A DNA stretch of 64,000 nucleotides from Lachnospiraceae bacterium AC2012 (GTDB taxonomy: Bacteria > Bacillota > Clostridia > Lachnospirales > Lachnospiraceae), in NCBI GenBank assembly GCA_000702525.1, contig JNIN01000001.1, forward strand, positions 930,001-994,000. The letters run 5' to 3'. This document shows positions 28,608-37,392 of this stretch, piece by piece (position 1 is the first letter of the stretch; the number at the start of each line of letters is the position of its first letter). A program made the translations under genes and the position numbers. Below the pieces are notes generated by a model, which did not search any database, was not told the DNA's origin, and saw nothing but the letters and a program-made list of their open reading frames with translations.

Positions 28608-29915
28608 CTATCCTAATATATCAATGTACTCTCCTGCCAGTGCCTTGTTCATGCTGCGAACAGCACAGAACTTGCCGCACATAGAACAGGTATCATCAAA
28701 TTCTGGTGAACGGTCTACCCTTATTGCCTTGGCTGTTTCAGGGTCAAGCGAGCAATCCCACTGCTTATCCCAGTCGAAGCACTGTCTGGCTTCTGCCATG
28801 GCATTGTCCTGATCCATTGCGTGAGGTACATGCTTTGCAATGTCTGCTGCATGAGCTGCAATTTTAGATGCAATGATTCCCTGCTTTACATCCTCCACAT
28901 TAGGAAGGGCTAAGTGCTCTGCTGGTGTTACATAGCAAAGGAAAGCTGCGCCGTTTTGAGCTGCGATAGCGCCACCGATTGCAGATGTGATGTGGTCGTA
29001 GCCAGGAGCAATATCTGTTACGATTGGGCCAAGTACATAGAATGGTGCCCCCATACAAATCTTCTGCTGCATCTTCATGTTGGCGGCGATTTCATCCATT
29101 GGCATGTGACCAGGGCCTTCTACCATAACCTGCACATCCTTTTCCCAGGCACGCTTTGTAAGTTCCCCCAAGCGAACCAACTCCTCTATCTGACATACGT
29201 CAGATGCATCTGCAAGACATCCAGGGCGGCATGCGTCACCAAGTGAAATTGTCACATCATACTCACGACAAATATCAAGAATCTCATCATAGTATTCATA
29301 GAAAGGATTTTCCTCTCCTGTCATGCACATCCATGCAAACACCAGTGAACCGCCGCGTGATACAATATTCATCTTTCTTTTATGCTTTTTAATCTGATCA
29401 ATTGTCTTACGTGTGATTCCACAGTGAAGTGTAACAAAATCCACACCATCCTCAGCATGAAGACGTACTACATCAATAAAGTCCTTAGCTGTAAGTGTTG
29501 CTAAATCCCTCTGATAGTGAATGACGCTATCGTAGATTGGCACTGTACCAAGCATTGCAGGACATTCTGCCACAAGCTTCTGTCTAAATGGCTGCGTGTT
29601 GCCATGACTTGATAAATCCATGATAGCCTCTGCCCCCATATCAACAGCTGCCATAACCTTTTCCATTTCGATGTTGTAATCCTTGCAATCACGACTAACC
29701 CCAAGATTTACATTTATCTTGGTTCGAAGCATACTACCAACCCCCTCTGGGCTAATACACTTGTGGTTAACATTTGCAGGAATTGCCACCTGTCCCTTTG
29801 CTACAAGTTCTCTGATTTCCTCAGATGTGCGATACTCCTTAAGAGCTACCTGCATCATCTCAGGTGTGATTATGCCTTTTCTCGCAGCATCCATCTGTGT
29901 TGTATATTCCCTCAT
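28608..29915 (-). CDS. thiC: Phosphomethylpyrimidine synthase
   Basis: Radical-SAM enzyme that rearranges aminoimidazole ribotide to hydroxymethylpyrimidine phosphate, the pyrimidine half of thiamine. 435 residues. The unusual C-terminal [4Fe-4S] motif [11 protein letters not shown] (CxxCxxxxC) is intact. [20 protein letters not shown] and [12 protein letters not shown] are conserved active-site parts. The protein lacks the long N-terminal domain of the E. coli enzyme, as in many Clostridia. Last gene of the thi operon, 15 bases after thiM. Confidence 0.96.
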   Translation of the reverse strand: MREYTTQMDAARKGIITPEMMQVALKEYRTSEEIRELVAKGQVAIPANVNHKCISPEGVGSMLRTKINVNLGVSRDCKDYNIEMEKVMAAVDMGAEAIMDLSSHGNTQPFRQKLVAECPAMLGTVPIYDSVIHYQRDLATLTAKDFIDVVRLHAEDGVDFVTLHCGITRKTIDQIKKHKRKMNIVSRGGSLVFAWMCMTGEENPFYEYYDEILDICREYDVTISLGDACRPGCLADASDVCQIEELVRLGELTKRAWEKDVQVMVEGPGHMPMDEIAANMKMQQKICMGAPFYVLGPIVTDIAPGYDHITSAIGGAIAAQNGAAFLCYVTPAEHLALPNVEDVKQGIIASKIAAHAADIAKHVPHAMDQDNAMAEARQCFDWDKQWDCSLDPETAKAIRVDRSPEFDDTCSMCGKFCAVRSMNKALAGEYIDILG

Positions 29916-29930
29916 TATATATCTCCATTT

Positions 29931-30689
29931 CTATATTAATTCCGTATTTGACCCAAGCTCGTCTAAAAGCCTGACCATAAAACTACCTGGGCAGCTCGGC
30001 ATATTTGCAGCCTTTCCACATTGTTTAAAATAATCACAGGCTTTTATTACCATTTTAAATTCATTTTTATATCTATCCTTAAATGATAAAAATGTTGCTA
30101 TGATTGCACCAAGCATGCAGCCGGTTCCTGTCACCTCTGAAAGCTGTTTACAGCCTCCACTAACCATCTCCACCGCCGCATCCGTTGCCACCACATCAGT
30201 TTTGCCTGTAGCAACTATTATTGCTTTATATTTTGCCGAAATGCTTTTTAAACAAGCACACATTTCTCCTAATCCAACATCATCAGCGCAATCCACTCCT
30301 GATGCACGATAATTGCTGTCATACAGTGCCTGTATTTCGGAATAATTTCCTTTAATCACAGTAACTGCGTGTTCTTTTAGTAACTCATAAACAAATCTAA
30401 GACGCATTTTGGAGCAGGCAATCCCAACAACATCAAGTACCACCGGAATCCCCTTGGTATTTGCCACTTTGATGGAAACCTTCATTGCTTCCATTCTGCT
30501 ATCTGAAATATTTCCAAGATTAAGCAACAATGCCCCGGCTGTCTCAGTTATTTCCGCCACTTCAAAGGGATGTTCCGCCATCATTGGCCGGCCACCAACA
30601 GCAAGTACCGCATTTGCGGATTGATTCATAGCTATAGGATTTGTGATGCAATGAATTAAAGGCTTTCTGTTTTGGTCTATTTCACACAT
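29931..30689 (-). CDS. thiM: Hydroxyethylthiazole kinase
   Basis: Phosphorylates hydroxyethylthiazole, a salvage step for the thiazole half of thiamine. 252 residues. Conserved: HCITNPIAMNQSANAVLAVGG near the N-terminus and the anion-hole motif SEVTGTGCMLGAI with the catalytic Cys. The presence of thiM and the ThiW transporter but no thiazole synthesis genes (thiG, thiH, thiS) suggests that thiazole is imported. Overlaps thiW by 13 bases. Confidence 0.95.
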   Translation of the reverse strand: MCEIDQNRKPLIHCITNPIAMNQSANAVLAVGGRPMMAEHPFEVAEITETAGALLLNLGNISDSRMEAMKVSIKVANTKGIPVVLDVVGIACSKMRLRFVYELLKEHAVTVIKGNYSEIQALYDSNYRASGVDCADDVGLGEMCACLKSISAKYKAIIVATGKTDVVATDAAVEMVSGGCKQLSEVTGTGCMLGAIIATFLSFKDRYKNEFKMVIKACDYFKQCGKAANMPSCPGSFMVRLLDELGSNTELI

Positions 30690-31204
30690 ATCTGGTCCTC
30701 ACCCTTTAATCTTCTTTGAATATCACTAAGTACACCTGCTCTTTGTAGCTGATATAAAAAGATAAACGCTATACTTCCACCAATCAACGTTCCACAGATA
30801 AATGATGGGACATAGAATAACCAACCTAGTCCTTCGCGGCCACAGATAAATGCCATTACAGGGTAAGAAACAATAGCACCGATAATGCCAGTTCCTATTA
30901 TCTCTCCTAAAACTGCTGCCCATATTTTTCCCTTTGAAGCCTTATAAAGAATTCCAGAAAGAGTTGCTCCAAATACAGCACCTGTAAGTGCAAGAGGTGG
31001 GATTCCCATAACGCTCATTCTAATCACACCAATCATAACTGCCACTAGTAAAGCATCTACCGGTCCTAAAAGTACAGCTGCAGTTATATTTATAAGATGT
31101 GCCATAGGACACATTCCCTCAACCCTTAGCAGCGGCGAGATTACCACTCCAATTGCTACTAACATTGCCATCGTAACCATTCTAAGAATATTATAGTGTT
31201 TCAT
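30677..31204 (-). CDS. thiW: ThiW, substrate-binding component of an ECF thiazole transporter
   Basis: Energy-coupling-factor S component, membrane protein of 175 residues with about five hydrophobic segments. Features of ThiW: EGMCPMAHLINITAAVLLGP near the N-terminus and GREGLGWLFYVPSFICGTL. It would use a shared ECF module encoded elsewhere. Predicted to import hydroxyethylthiazole, which the next gene product (ThiM) phosphorylates. GGAGGAG ribosome site before ATG. Confidence 0.9.
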   Translation of the reverse strand: MKHYNILRMVTMAMLVAIGVVISPLLRVEGMCPMAHLINITAAVLLGPVDALLVAVMIGVIRMSVMGIPPLALTGAVFGATLSGILYKASKGKIWAAVLGEIIGTGIIGAIVSYPVMAFICGREGLGWLFYVPSFICGTLIGGSIAFIFLYQLQRAGVLSDIQRRLKGEDQICVK

Positions 31205-31222
31205 TATTCGTCTCCTCCGTTT

Positions 31223-32020
31223 TTATATTTTTTGAAAGTCTACTATATTTGCCATGTGATTAAGCGGCCCCTGCCCACGACCCAAATCCATATTTGCCTC
31301 AATTGCATTTGCCAAATAACGCTTTGCCATTTCTATGGACTTCTTCAGGTTATATCCCATGGCAAGATGCGAAGCAATAGCACTTGATAATGTACAGCCT
31401 GTTCCATGTGTATTTGGATTGTCTATATGTTTCCCTTCAAACCATGTGACACTTCCTTTGTCAAAAAGCACATCACTGGCGTCCTCTATGCTGTGTCCAC
31501 CTTTTACTAAAACGCCGCATCCATATATTGAATTAAGCTTTCTGGCAGCCCATTCCATAGCTTCCCTGTCTTTTATACTTGTACCCAGCAAGCTTTCTGT
31601 TTCGGGAATATTAGGGGTGATAACCCTTGCTATAGGAAATAGCTCATTTGCCATCACAGTCTTAGTGCTTTCTCCCATAAGCCTGCTTCCGCTTGTAGCG
31701 ACCATCACCGGATCTACTACCACATTTTTACATGAATATTCCTTCAGCTTTCTGGCTACCACCCTTACCTGTTCCGCAGATGGAAGCATTCCAGTTTTCA
31801 CTGCATCTGCATAAATATCAGATAAACAAGCATCTATCTGTGCCTCTAGCATGTCAATGCCTGTCTCCACCACTGCATTGACACCCATTGTATTTTGAGC
31901 GGTAAGTGCTGTGATGGCAGACATACCATATACTCCAAGGCAAGTCATTGTCTTTAAATCTGCTTGAATGCCTGCGCCTCCGCTGCTGTCACTACCAGCA
32001 ATCGACAATACTACCTTCAT
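31223..32020 (-). CDS. thiD: Hydroxymethylpyrimidine/phosphomethylpyrimidine kinase
   Basis: Two successive phosphorylations that make HMP pyrophosphate. 265 residues of ribokinase fold. IAGSDSSGGAGIQADLKT binds the pyrimidine near the N-terminus; VVDPVMVATSGSRL is in the middle; DNPNTHGTGCTLSSAIAS contains the anion hole and catalytic Cys. Start overlaps the thiE stop region by 4 bases. Confidence 0.96.
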   Translation of the reverse strand: MKVVLSIAGSDSSGGAGIQADLKTMTCLGVYGMSAITALTAQNTMGVNAVVETGIDMLEAQIDACLSDIYADAVKTGMLPSAEQVRVVARKLKEYSCKNVVVDPVMVATSGSRLMGESTKTVMANELFPIARVITPNIPETESLLGTSIKDREAMEWAARKLNSIYGCGVLVKGGHSIEDASDVLFDKGSVTWFEGKHIDNPNTHGTGCTLSSAIASHLAMGYNLKKSIEMAKRYLANAIEANMDLGRGQGPLNHMANIVDFQKI

Positions 32021-32646
32021 CCTTTTATCTCCCTAAACTTATTTAACATATTTTCTGCAGCCTTCCTTGGCGAATCAGCCTTCATAATAGCCGAAACTGC
32101 ACAAACGCCTGCTATATTTACTCCCCTCAAAGCATCCATATTCGATGGATTTAGACCGCCTATTGCATTCACAGGAATAGGTACCGCATTTACGATATCA
32201 TTCAATGTTTCAACGGATGTAATAATGGTCTTCACCTTTGTTGTGGTTGGATAAATCGCTCCAACCCCCAGATAATTAGAACCTGCCTCGTAGGCTGCTT
32301 TAGCCGCAGGTACAGTCTTTGCCGTAGCTCCTAATATCTTGTCCTTCCCAATGATTTTTCTTGCCGTAGCAAGTTCCATATCCTCAGCTCCTAAGTGTAC
32401 TCCCTCAGCATCTACTGCTAGCATCACATCTACCCTGTCATCAATAATCAATGGTACATTGTACCTACTGCTGATTTCATGAACAGCCTTCGCAAGCTCT
32501 ATATATTCTTTTGTAGATCTATTCTTTTCTCTAAGCTGCATTAGGGTGACGCCTCCCTTTAGCGCTTCTTCTACACGAAATAAGAACTCGTCCTTTTCAT
32601 AAGGTGTGCTATCCGTAATAAAATAAAGTTCGCTATTAAAATCCAT
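32017..32646 (-). CDS. thiE: Thiamine-phosphate synthase
   Basis: Joins HMP pyrophosphate and thiazole phosphate to thiamine phosphate. 209 residues, TIM barrel. Conserved: LMQLREKNRSTKEYIELA, VPLIIDDRVDVMLAVDAEGVH, GVGAIYPTTTK and AIGGLNPSNM. First gene of the operon, just behind the riboswitch terminator; ribosome site GGAGAGG. Confidence 0.96.
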   Translation of the reverse strand: MDFNSELYFITDSTPYEKDEFLFRVEEALKGGVTLMQLREKNRSTKEYIELAKAVHEISSRYNVPLIIDDRVDVMLAVDAEGVHLGAEDMELATARKIIGKDKILGATAKTVPAAKAAYEAGSNYLGVGAIYPTTTKVKTIITSVETLNDIVNAVPIPVNAIGGLNPSNMDALRGVNIAGVCAVSAIMKADSPRKAAENMLNKFREIKG

Positions 32647-32669
32647 TATTCCTCTCCTTCCTTGTCAAA

Positions 32670-32709
32670 TAAAAAACGGAAGCCACCTGATTTCTCAAAT
32701 GGCTTCCGC
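32670..32709 (-). terminator. Riboswitch expression platform (intrinsic terminator)
   Basis: Minus strand GGAAGCCA...TGGCTTCC then TTTTTT, 24 bases before thiE. Its loop side carries AAATCAGGT, exactly complementary to the aptamer segment ACCTGATTT, so an antiterminator can form when TPP is absent. Confidence 0.9.
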
Positions 32710-32719
32710 ATAATATTTC

Positions 32720-32810
32720 CATCGGCGTCCCTACGTTGGCATTATCCAAATCAGGTTCTCGGTCGAAGGTCACACCTTCCTCTCAGCCTGTTTACAAGCT
32801 CCCGTTTCTT
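32720..32810 (-). promoter_or_regulatory. TPP riboswitch (THI element)
   Basis: Minus strand contains the hallmark segments GGCTGAGAGGA, ACCGAGAACCTGATTTGGAT and AATGCCAACGTAGGGA in the right order. With the terminator behind it, thiamine pyrophosphate should stop transcription before thiE, so it should control the whole thiE-thiD-thiW-thiM-thiC operon. Confidence 0.96.
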
Positions 32811-32885
32811 ATTTAATTCCCCCTATAATGATACATTTTTAAGGCAAAATTGCAATTACTTTTTTCAAGATAGACAAATTGGATT

Positions 32886-33263
32886 TTATCTTCTGATACC
32901 ATTTTCATCAAAAGTTTTCTTAAGAGCTCTTTCCACAAACACAATTGAACCCAATAATGCCACAAGCTGTATTCCTTCAACAATAAGTGTCATATATCCA
33001 ATTGCATTTTCACTCGAATGTGAAAAAGGTATCTGAATAATAATTGTCGGAATTAATAACAGCAATCCAAGTTTAAGCCACAACTTACCGCAATAATCAT
33101 GTGCAAACTTCCATGTATCCATATTTTTCATGGACATAGTTGTTCTGTATCCAATAATTCCATTAATCTCTTTTGGCGGATATTTGGACATAAAGAATCC
33201 ACATATCAACATGACAATCGGAATTAATAAGTTACAGATAAACATCATAATAAAAAACCACAT
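32886..33263 (-). CDS. SdpI-family membrane protein
   Basis: SdpI of Bacillus is the immunity protein against the SdpC toxin and sequesters its repressor. Here: 125 residues with hydrophobic stretches around 1-24, 65-80 and 85-107, and the family motif KEINGIIGYRTTMSMKNMDT followed by WKFAHDYCGKLW. The short single-domain form is common in Clostridia. Third gene of an operon with a membrane-anchored XRE regulator and a small membrane protein. No toxin gene is adjacent. Confidence 0.85.
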   Translation of the reverse strand: MWFFIMMFICNLLIPIVMLICGFFMSKYPPKEINGIIGYRTTMSMKNMDTWKFAHDYCGKLWLKLGLLLLIPTIIIQIPFSHSSENAIGYMTLIVEGIQLVALLGSIVFVERALKKTFDENGIRR

Positions 33264-33265
33264 AT

Positions 33266-33478
33266 TTATTCTCCAGTATGTTCTGTCTCTTTTTCTTTCT
33301 CTTTCTTTTCTTCTTTCATGATTTCATAGCTTTTAACTGAGAAATATCCTATAAGAAGAAATCCTGCAATAGCTGCAAGGACATTTAGTCCACTTGGGAA
33401 AATGTGAGCAATACCACATAATAATATTCCCAAAATAAATAAAGTAATTAACTTCTGCTGCTCTTTTGAAAATTTCAT
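33266..33478 (-). CDS. Small membrane protein, 70 aa
   Basis: Family not recognised. Two hydrophobic segments (LITLFILGILLCGIAHIF and NVLAAIAGFLLIGYFSV), then a highly charged Lys/Glu tail (EEKKEKEKETEHTGE). Start MKFSKEQQKL chosen because GGAGG lies 8 bases upstream; the longer frame begins at a TTG. Two bases before the SdpI-like gene, so clearly cotranscribed. Confidence 0.7.
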   Translation of the reverse strand: MKFSKEQQKLITLFILGILLCGIAHIFPSGLNVLAAIAGFLLIGYFSVKSYEIMKEEKKEKEKETEHTGE

Positions 33479-33517
33479 TTTTATATCCTCCAATGTTGGT
33501 TGTTTTCGTTTAAATGA

Positions 33518-34114
33518 TTATTTGAATAACAGAATAAGTACTGCACCTATACCACCGCAAACCACTGCAGCGATAACAGCTGACAGTATCGTTGCTAAAG
33601 CTTTTTGATAAGGACGTTTTGCTTCTTCTCTGATCTGGTCCTCTTTAGAAAGCGTCTCTCCCTTTGTAAAAGCTACAATCTCCTTATAAGTTTGGACATT
33701 ATACTCCTTTTTGCACTTTTCAATTCTTGTGGCAAAATACATTGCGCAAGCAAACAGCAATACAAATGGTATGAAAAACCAAAATCCGATTGTGAATGCC
33801 AATACTGGCGTAGAGATAAGAAGTGCCACTATAGAAATCAGCATTCCTATCGCATAGGTATTCATCTTGTTAATGTCTGCCTGCGTTTGTTCTGTGATGA
33901 TTCTTTCCATCTTTTCAACATCTCCTTTCAATAGTTGGTCTACGGAGACATTAAAGATTTCACTTAGAAGCAATACACTCTGAATATCCGGATAGCTTTT
34001 GTCATTCTCCCAATTTGAAATTGTCTGTCTTGAAACAAATAACTTTTCAGCCAATTCATCCTGGTTAATATTTTGTGCTTTCCTTAATTCTTTGATTCTG
34101 TTCCCAAGTTCCAT
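33518..34114 (-). CDS. XRE-family regulator with C-terminal membrane segments
   Basis: Helix-turn-helix of the Cro/CI type at residues 5-60 (ELRKAQNINQDELAEKLFVS and RQTISNWENDKSYPDIQSVL). Then a linker and three hydrophobic segments (about 86-105, 108-128 and 176-197), so the DNA-binding part is tethered to the membrane. This architecture occurs next to SdpI-type genes in other Firmicutes, by analogy with the SdpR/SdpI signalling pair. It probably controls its own operon through the inverted repeat upstream. Confidence 0.88.
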   Translation of the reverse strand: MELGNRIKELRKAQNINQDELAEKLFVSRQTISNWENDKSYPDIQSVLLLSEIFNVSVDQLLKGDVEKMERIITEQTQADINKMNTYAIGMLISIVALLISTPVLAFTIGFWFFIPFVLLFACAMYFATRIEKCKKEYNVQTYKEIVAFTKGETLSKEDQIREEAKRPYQKALATILSAVIAAVVCGGIGAVLILLFK

Positions 34115-34175
34115 TCTTATGTCTCTCTTTCCACCTCAGAATACCGAGATATTGATTTCGTTGCCATCAAATGGC

Positions 34176-34206
34176 TTTGACATTTACGCTTTTTAGCAAT
34201 GTCAAA
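34176..34206 (-). promoter_or_regulatory. Candidate operator of the XRE-SdpI operon
   Basis: Perfect 9-base inverted repeat TTTGACATT / AATGTCAAA (34176-34184 and 34198-34206), 62 bases before the XRE start codon. The outer TTGACA could serve as a -35 box. Confidence 0.6.
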
Positions 34207-34283
34207 ATCTTTTTACATGCCGTAAAATAGGCGTTTCTACGCGCTTTTATAATCTCTTTTATTATCCTTCACTTCATATATTT

Positions 34284-34529
34284 TTATAGTTCTTTCGTGT
34301 AGTAATATCTGGCTCCGGTATAAGGATATTCTTGTAACGAGAATACTTCTTTATAGCCCAGCTTTGTGTAAAACCCAGGTGCTTGTTTATTTCCATTTTC
34401 ATCCTCAAGGAAAATACCTAACGGAACATTCTCAGACTTCTCTCGATTGCTAAGATTGTAATCTTTAAGCATTTTATAGATTTCTGCTATATCCGCTTCA
34501 TTGCCATCATTAGTAATACGAAACTCCAT
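34284..34529 (-). pseudogene. GNAT acetyltransferase with internal in-frame deletion
   Basis: The first ~48 residues (MEFRITNDGNEADIAEIYKM to LEDENGNK) are the start and the last ~32 (QAPGFYTKLGYKEVF to RYYYTKEL) are the end of a common GNAT family. The middle ~60-75 residues that carry the acetyl-CoA-binding motif (RGxGxGS/K region) are missing and the ends are joined in frame. The ribosome site GGAGGAG and ATG are intact, so a short inactive protein could still be made. Confidence 0.75.
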
Positions 34530-34560
34530 GGTCTCCTCCGTTAGTAATTTATCCTGTAAT

Positions 34561-34611
34561 TTAATCGCTCTACAAATTCCAATTTGTCGGTCTACATTGT
34601 ATTCCAGTTAA
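34561..34611. repeat. Intergenic quasi-palindrome, copy a
   Basis: TACAAATTCCAATTTGTCGG inside AATTTAATCGCTC...; between the GNAT remnant and the YoaP-like gene. Shares 31 of about 34 bases in pattern with copy b. Confidence 0.6.
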
Positions 34612-34619
34612 TACGACTA

Positions 34620-35366
34620 TCACTTTCCTGTAAGTTTTAAGAATTTCTTATCGTTCATTTGCTCGTTTGTAACATACTCCCCATCATGAAATAACGCATA
34701 ATTCGTAATCGGAGTCGGTGCATTCTGTGCTTCTTCTTTGCTTTCAAGATGTATTGCCTTAAATGCAATACCATTTTCTTTTGCCGTCTGCTCCAAAACC
34801 GGGACATATTTTGCATTGAACGGGCACTGATTCGTATAGTACAGAACATATCCCTGCTCTTCTATATGCGGATGTTTTGCACATTCCTTAAACACCGGAG
34901 CTTTTGCATTTTTATCGAACGGCATATACCAGAGCTGAATACCATTATCCGCTTCATCGCTCACGACAAATCCTTTGTACTTCAGAAACTTCGGATCAGC
35001 CAGAAACGGTTTCTTCTTTGAAGCGCAAAGAATACAAAGCCCTTTTTTCCCCTTTTCCTTGCTATCCTCGATGCAGGCAGTAAGTAGATCCGTAGAATAT
35101 CCATGTCCTTTGAAAGCCCCGGACACCCAGAGACAGTCAATGTACATATATCCATCTGCCTCTATCGGAATCCATGCGTTTTCCGCCGGGATATATTCGA
35201 TAAAGCACTTTCCGCGCTCTACGCTCTTTAGGAAAACAAGTCCTTCATCAAACCTCTTCAAAAGCCATGCCTTCTTAGAAGAAACCTGAACATCCTTATT
35301 ATTTGATATCGCGCAGCAAATATGCTCCTCTTCGAGGTTATCTTTTGTTACATAAACGTATTCCAT
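34620..35366 (-). CDS. N-acetyltransferase with YoaP-like C-terminal domain
   Basis: 248 residues from the ATG with AAAGGAG upstream (MEYVYVTKDNLEEEHI). The N-terminal part is a GNAT domain, with the CoA-binding loop GAFKGHGYSTDLL (about residues 84-96). From about residue 165 a YoaP-type domain follows, with YVLYYTNQCPFNAKYVPVLE (thioredoxin-like fold region) and the end EYVTNEQMNDKKFLKL. Substrate unknown. It stands 20 bases after the AAC(3) gene, no repeat between, so these two may form a pair. Confidence 0.83.
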   Translation of the reverse strand: MEYVYVTKDNLEEEHICCAISNNKDVQVSSKKAWLLKRFDEGLVFLKSVERGKCFIEYIPAENAWIPIEADGYMYIDCLWVSGAFKGHGYSTDLLTACIEDSKEKGKKGLCILCASKKKPFLADPKFLKYKGFVVSDEADNGIQLWYMPFDKNAKAPVFKECAKHPHIEEQGYVLYYTNQCPFNAKYVPVLEQTAKENGIAFKAIHLESKEEAQNAPTPITNYALFHDGEYVTNEQMNDKKFLKLTGK

Positions 35367-35386
35367 GGCCACTCCTTTCAAGAAAG

Positions 35387-36169
35387 TTATTTTCTATTAC
35401 ATTCTATCCACGATACAGCAAAATCTACTAATTCACGTTGCTTCATCAGCTTTATGTCAGCATTTCCCATTTTTACATTAGATGTAGTACAGGTTACTTC
35501 AAATGCCCTTCCTATATCTTTGAAGTCCTCTCCGTCAACATACAATGTTTCATAAGCTTTCCAGACACGAACACCATTCTCCATGACTGCACTGTGTTCA
35601 ATGCAGGTATGTTTGCTTGCGTATTCTGCACGCGCATCCGCTAAATGAATGGAAGTATTCTTATCATAATCAACTCCAATCAGTAAAACTTTCCCATCGA
35701 GTTTATAAAGCCTCCCAATTGGTGATGAGTCTCCAAATATATTCGAAAGATCATGGTTCTCAGTTAAATACTTAGCATTCTTTCCCCAAGCCGCAACAGA
35801 TCTAGCTGGATGGTCACTCCTTAATGTTCCAGGCCATGAACGGAACATTTCAGCAACCGCACCCATAGTGTTTGTCGGAGTAATCGCCTTATCATATGCC
35901 GGCCAGTTTTCGCGAATTGTATCCCAGTCAGCCTCATCTGCATCCCAATGAACTCCTGTTTCCGGATCAAGGTTTTTCCATGACTGTGTAGGCATCATAA
36001 TAGTTCCATCCTGCCCCACAACATCAATCAAAGCTTCAATAATAGTCTGTGCACCACCACATACATATCCAATCTGTCCAAGTGATGTATGTACCATTAC
36101 TGAATCACCATTCTGGAGCCCAACACTTTTTAATGCACTTACTATATCTGATTTAATAATAGTCTTCAT
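35387..36169 (-). CDS. Aminoglycoside 3-N-acetyltransferase family protein
   Basis: AAC(3)-type antibiotic acetyltransferase (also YokD family). 260 residues. Conserved motifs: VMVHTSLGQIGYVCGGAQTI near the N-terminus, GTIMMPTQSW, the RSDHPARSVAAWG catalytic-His region, and IFGDSSPIGRLYKLDGKVLL. The start used is the ATG with AAGGGGG 8 bases upstream. Family members in gut Clostridia are not always resistance enzymes; real aminoglycoside activity is unproven. Confidence 0.88.
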   Translation of the reverse strand: MKTIIKSDIVSALKSVGLQNGDSVMVHTSLGQIGYVCGGAQTIIEALIDVVGQDGTIMMPTQSWKNLDPETGVHWDADEADWDTIRENWPAYDKAITPTNTMGAVAEMFRSWPGTLRSDHPARSVAAWGKNAKYLTENHDLSNIFGDSSPIGRLYKLDGKVLLIGVDYDKNTSIHLADARAEYASKHTCIEHSAVMENGVRVWKAYETLYVDGEDFKDIGRAFEVTCTTSNVKMGNADIKLMKQRELVDFAVSWIECNRK

Positions 36170-36194
36170 AGTCACATCCCCCTTGTTACATTAT

Positions 36195-36244
36195 CTGAAA
36201 TTAAATTGCTCTACAAACTCGAAGTTGTGCGATTAACTTCCAAT
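36195..36244. repeat. Intergenic quasi-palindrome, copy b
   Basis: CTACAAACTCGAAGTTGTGCG plus a GAAGTT/AACTTC hairpin, between the GNAT gene and the AAC(3) gene. Confidence 0.6.
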
Positions 36245-36252
36245 ATAGCTTG

Positions 36253-36708
36253 CTATCCTTTTGTTAATACCATACACTCTGTCGAATTAGTAAATCCCAT
36301 TTTTTCATATAGTGGTCTTCCCAATGTAGTAGCATCGAGACTGATCTCTGAAGCACCTTTTTCCCACGTCTTCTCAATCAGCAATTCAACCATTTTACGG
36401 GCAATCCCCTTACGACGATATTCGTTTCTTGTATAGACATTCATCAGATGAGCCCTTTTCCCCGTGGGATGTTCAAATGTGGGCATTATCCTAATAAAAC
36501 TCATTGATGCACAACCGATAACCACATCATCATCCATAGCAAGAACAGTTAGATGGTCTCCGTTTAAAAAGTAATCACGACTCTCATTTATTATTTCTTC
36601 AGAGTACTCGTAATCTTCAGGCAGATCGTTGACGACTTTAAGCATTTCAAGACGACTGCTCATCAGTTCATTAATATTATCTTTTGATGAAATTTTTATA
36701 TCTATCAT
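36253..36708 (-). CDS. GNAT-family N-acetyltransferase
   Basis: 151 residues, complete. The acetyl-CoA-binding motif is VYTRNEYRRKGIARKMVELL (about 91-110) and the end ATTLGRPLYEKMGFTNSTEC is the usual last part of the fold. It acetylates an unknown amine; protein or antibiotic substrates are both possible. Stand-alone gene; weak ribosome site. Confidence 0.87.
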   Translation of the reverse strand: MIDIKISSKDNINELMSSRLEMLKVVNDLPEDYEYSEEIINESRDYFLNGDHLTVLAMDDDVVIGCASMSFIRIMPTFEHPTGKRAHLMNVYTRNEYRRKGIARKMVELLIEKTWEKGASEISLDATTLGRPLYEKMGFTNSTECMVLTKG

Positions 36709-36730
36709 TTTATTCTCATCCGTTTCTCAT

Positions 36731-36776
36731 TTTAATTCCGGTATAACCTATTATCCCGACAAACTTGAATTTAACG
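36731..36776. repeat. Intergenic quasi-palindrome, copy c
   Basis: CCCGACAAACTTGAATTTAACG with a CCGGTATAACCTATTATCCCG stem; between the methyltransferase and the GNAT gene. Confidence 0.5.
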
Positions 36777-37388
36777 TTCAAAATCAAGCATCACAAGCTT
36801 CTTTCCATTTGGCAATGGCATCGCATCCTTTTTTAGCAGATCAAATCCGATTTCTTTCATAGCCATTACCAAAGATTGTTCATCCATCTGATGATGTACA
36901 GCATCAAGACCGTCAAAAGAATGAAAATATGGAGAATCAGAAACCCAAGATTCTTCATCCGTATTTATTTGAATAATGCAGGATACATATCTGGCTCCAG
37001 TTTTAAGAATTCCCTTTTTGAACGGCTCAAGTCCCACATATTCTATTACTAAATTTGCTATCACCAGTTCTGCATCCGGCAACATATCCGGTTCACAAGT
37101 CAAGTCAATCCTTTTACATTCAAGAATGTCCTCCATGAATGAATATCGTTTTTTTACGTTATCCAAATATGCATTGTTAATATCAATCCCGTATATTTTG
37201 CTGTACTTTTTCAAATTTACATGTTCAAGGCCATTTCCACCGGCAACTCCGAATACAATAGCCGATGTTACCGGATATGCTTCAAACTGAAACTTCATCA
37301 TTTTGTTCATAGCCTGAAGTTGATTTACGGAAGAAAGACTCATATGATTTTCATAATCAGATAAACTGATTTCTTCCCATGGATTCAT
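36771..37388 (-). CDS. Class I SAM-dependent methyltransferase
   Basis: 205 residues. Motif I is AIVFGVAGGNGLEHV (about 43-57), with the acidic residue that binds the ribose at IYGIDINNAYLD and a post-motif NLVIEYVGL. N-terminal helix MNPWEEISLSDYENHM is typical of a small group of methyltransferases in Clostridia whose substrates are unknown. The ribosome site AGGAGTG is provided by copy d of the intergenic repeat. Confidence 0.85.
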   Translation of the reverse strand: MNPWEEISLSDYENHMSLSSVNQLQAMNKMMKFQFEAYPVTSAIVFGVAGGNGLEHVNLKKYSKIYGIDINNAYLDNVKKRYSFMEDILECKRIDLTCEPDMLPDAELVIANLVIEYVGLEPFKKGILKTGARYVSCIIQINTDEESWVSDSPYFHSFDGLDAVHHQMDEQSLVMAMKEIGFDLLKKDAMPLPNGKKLVMLDFER

Positions 37389-37392
37389 AATT

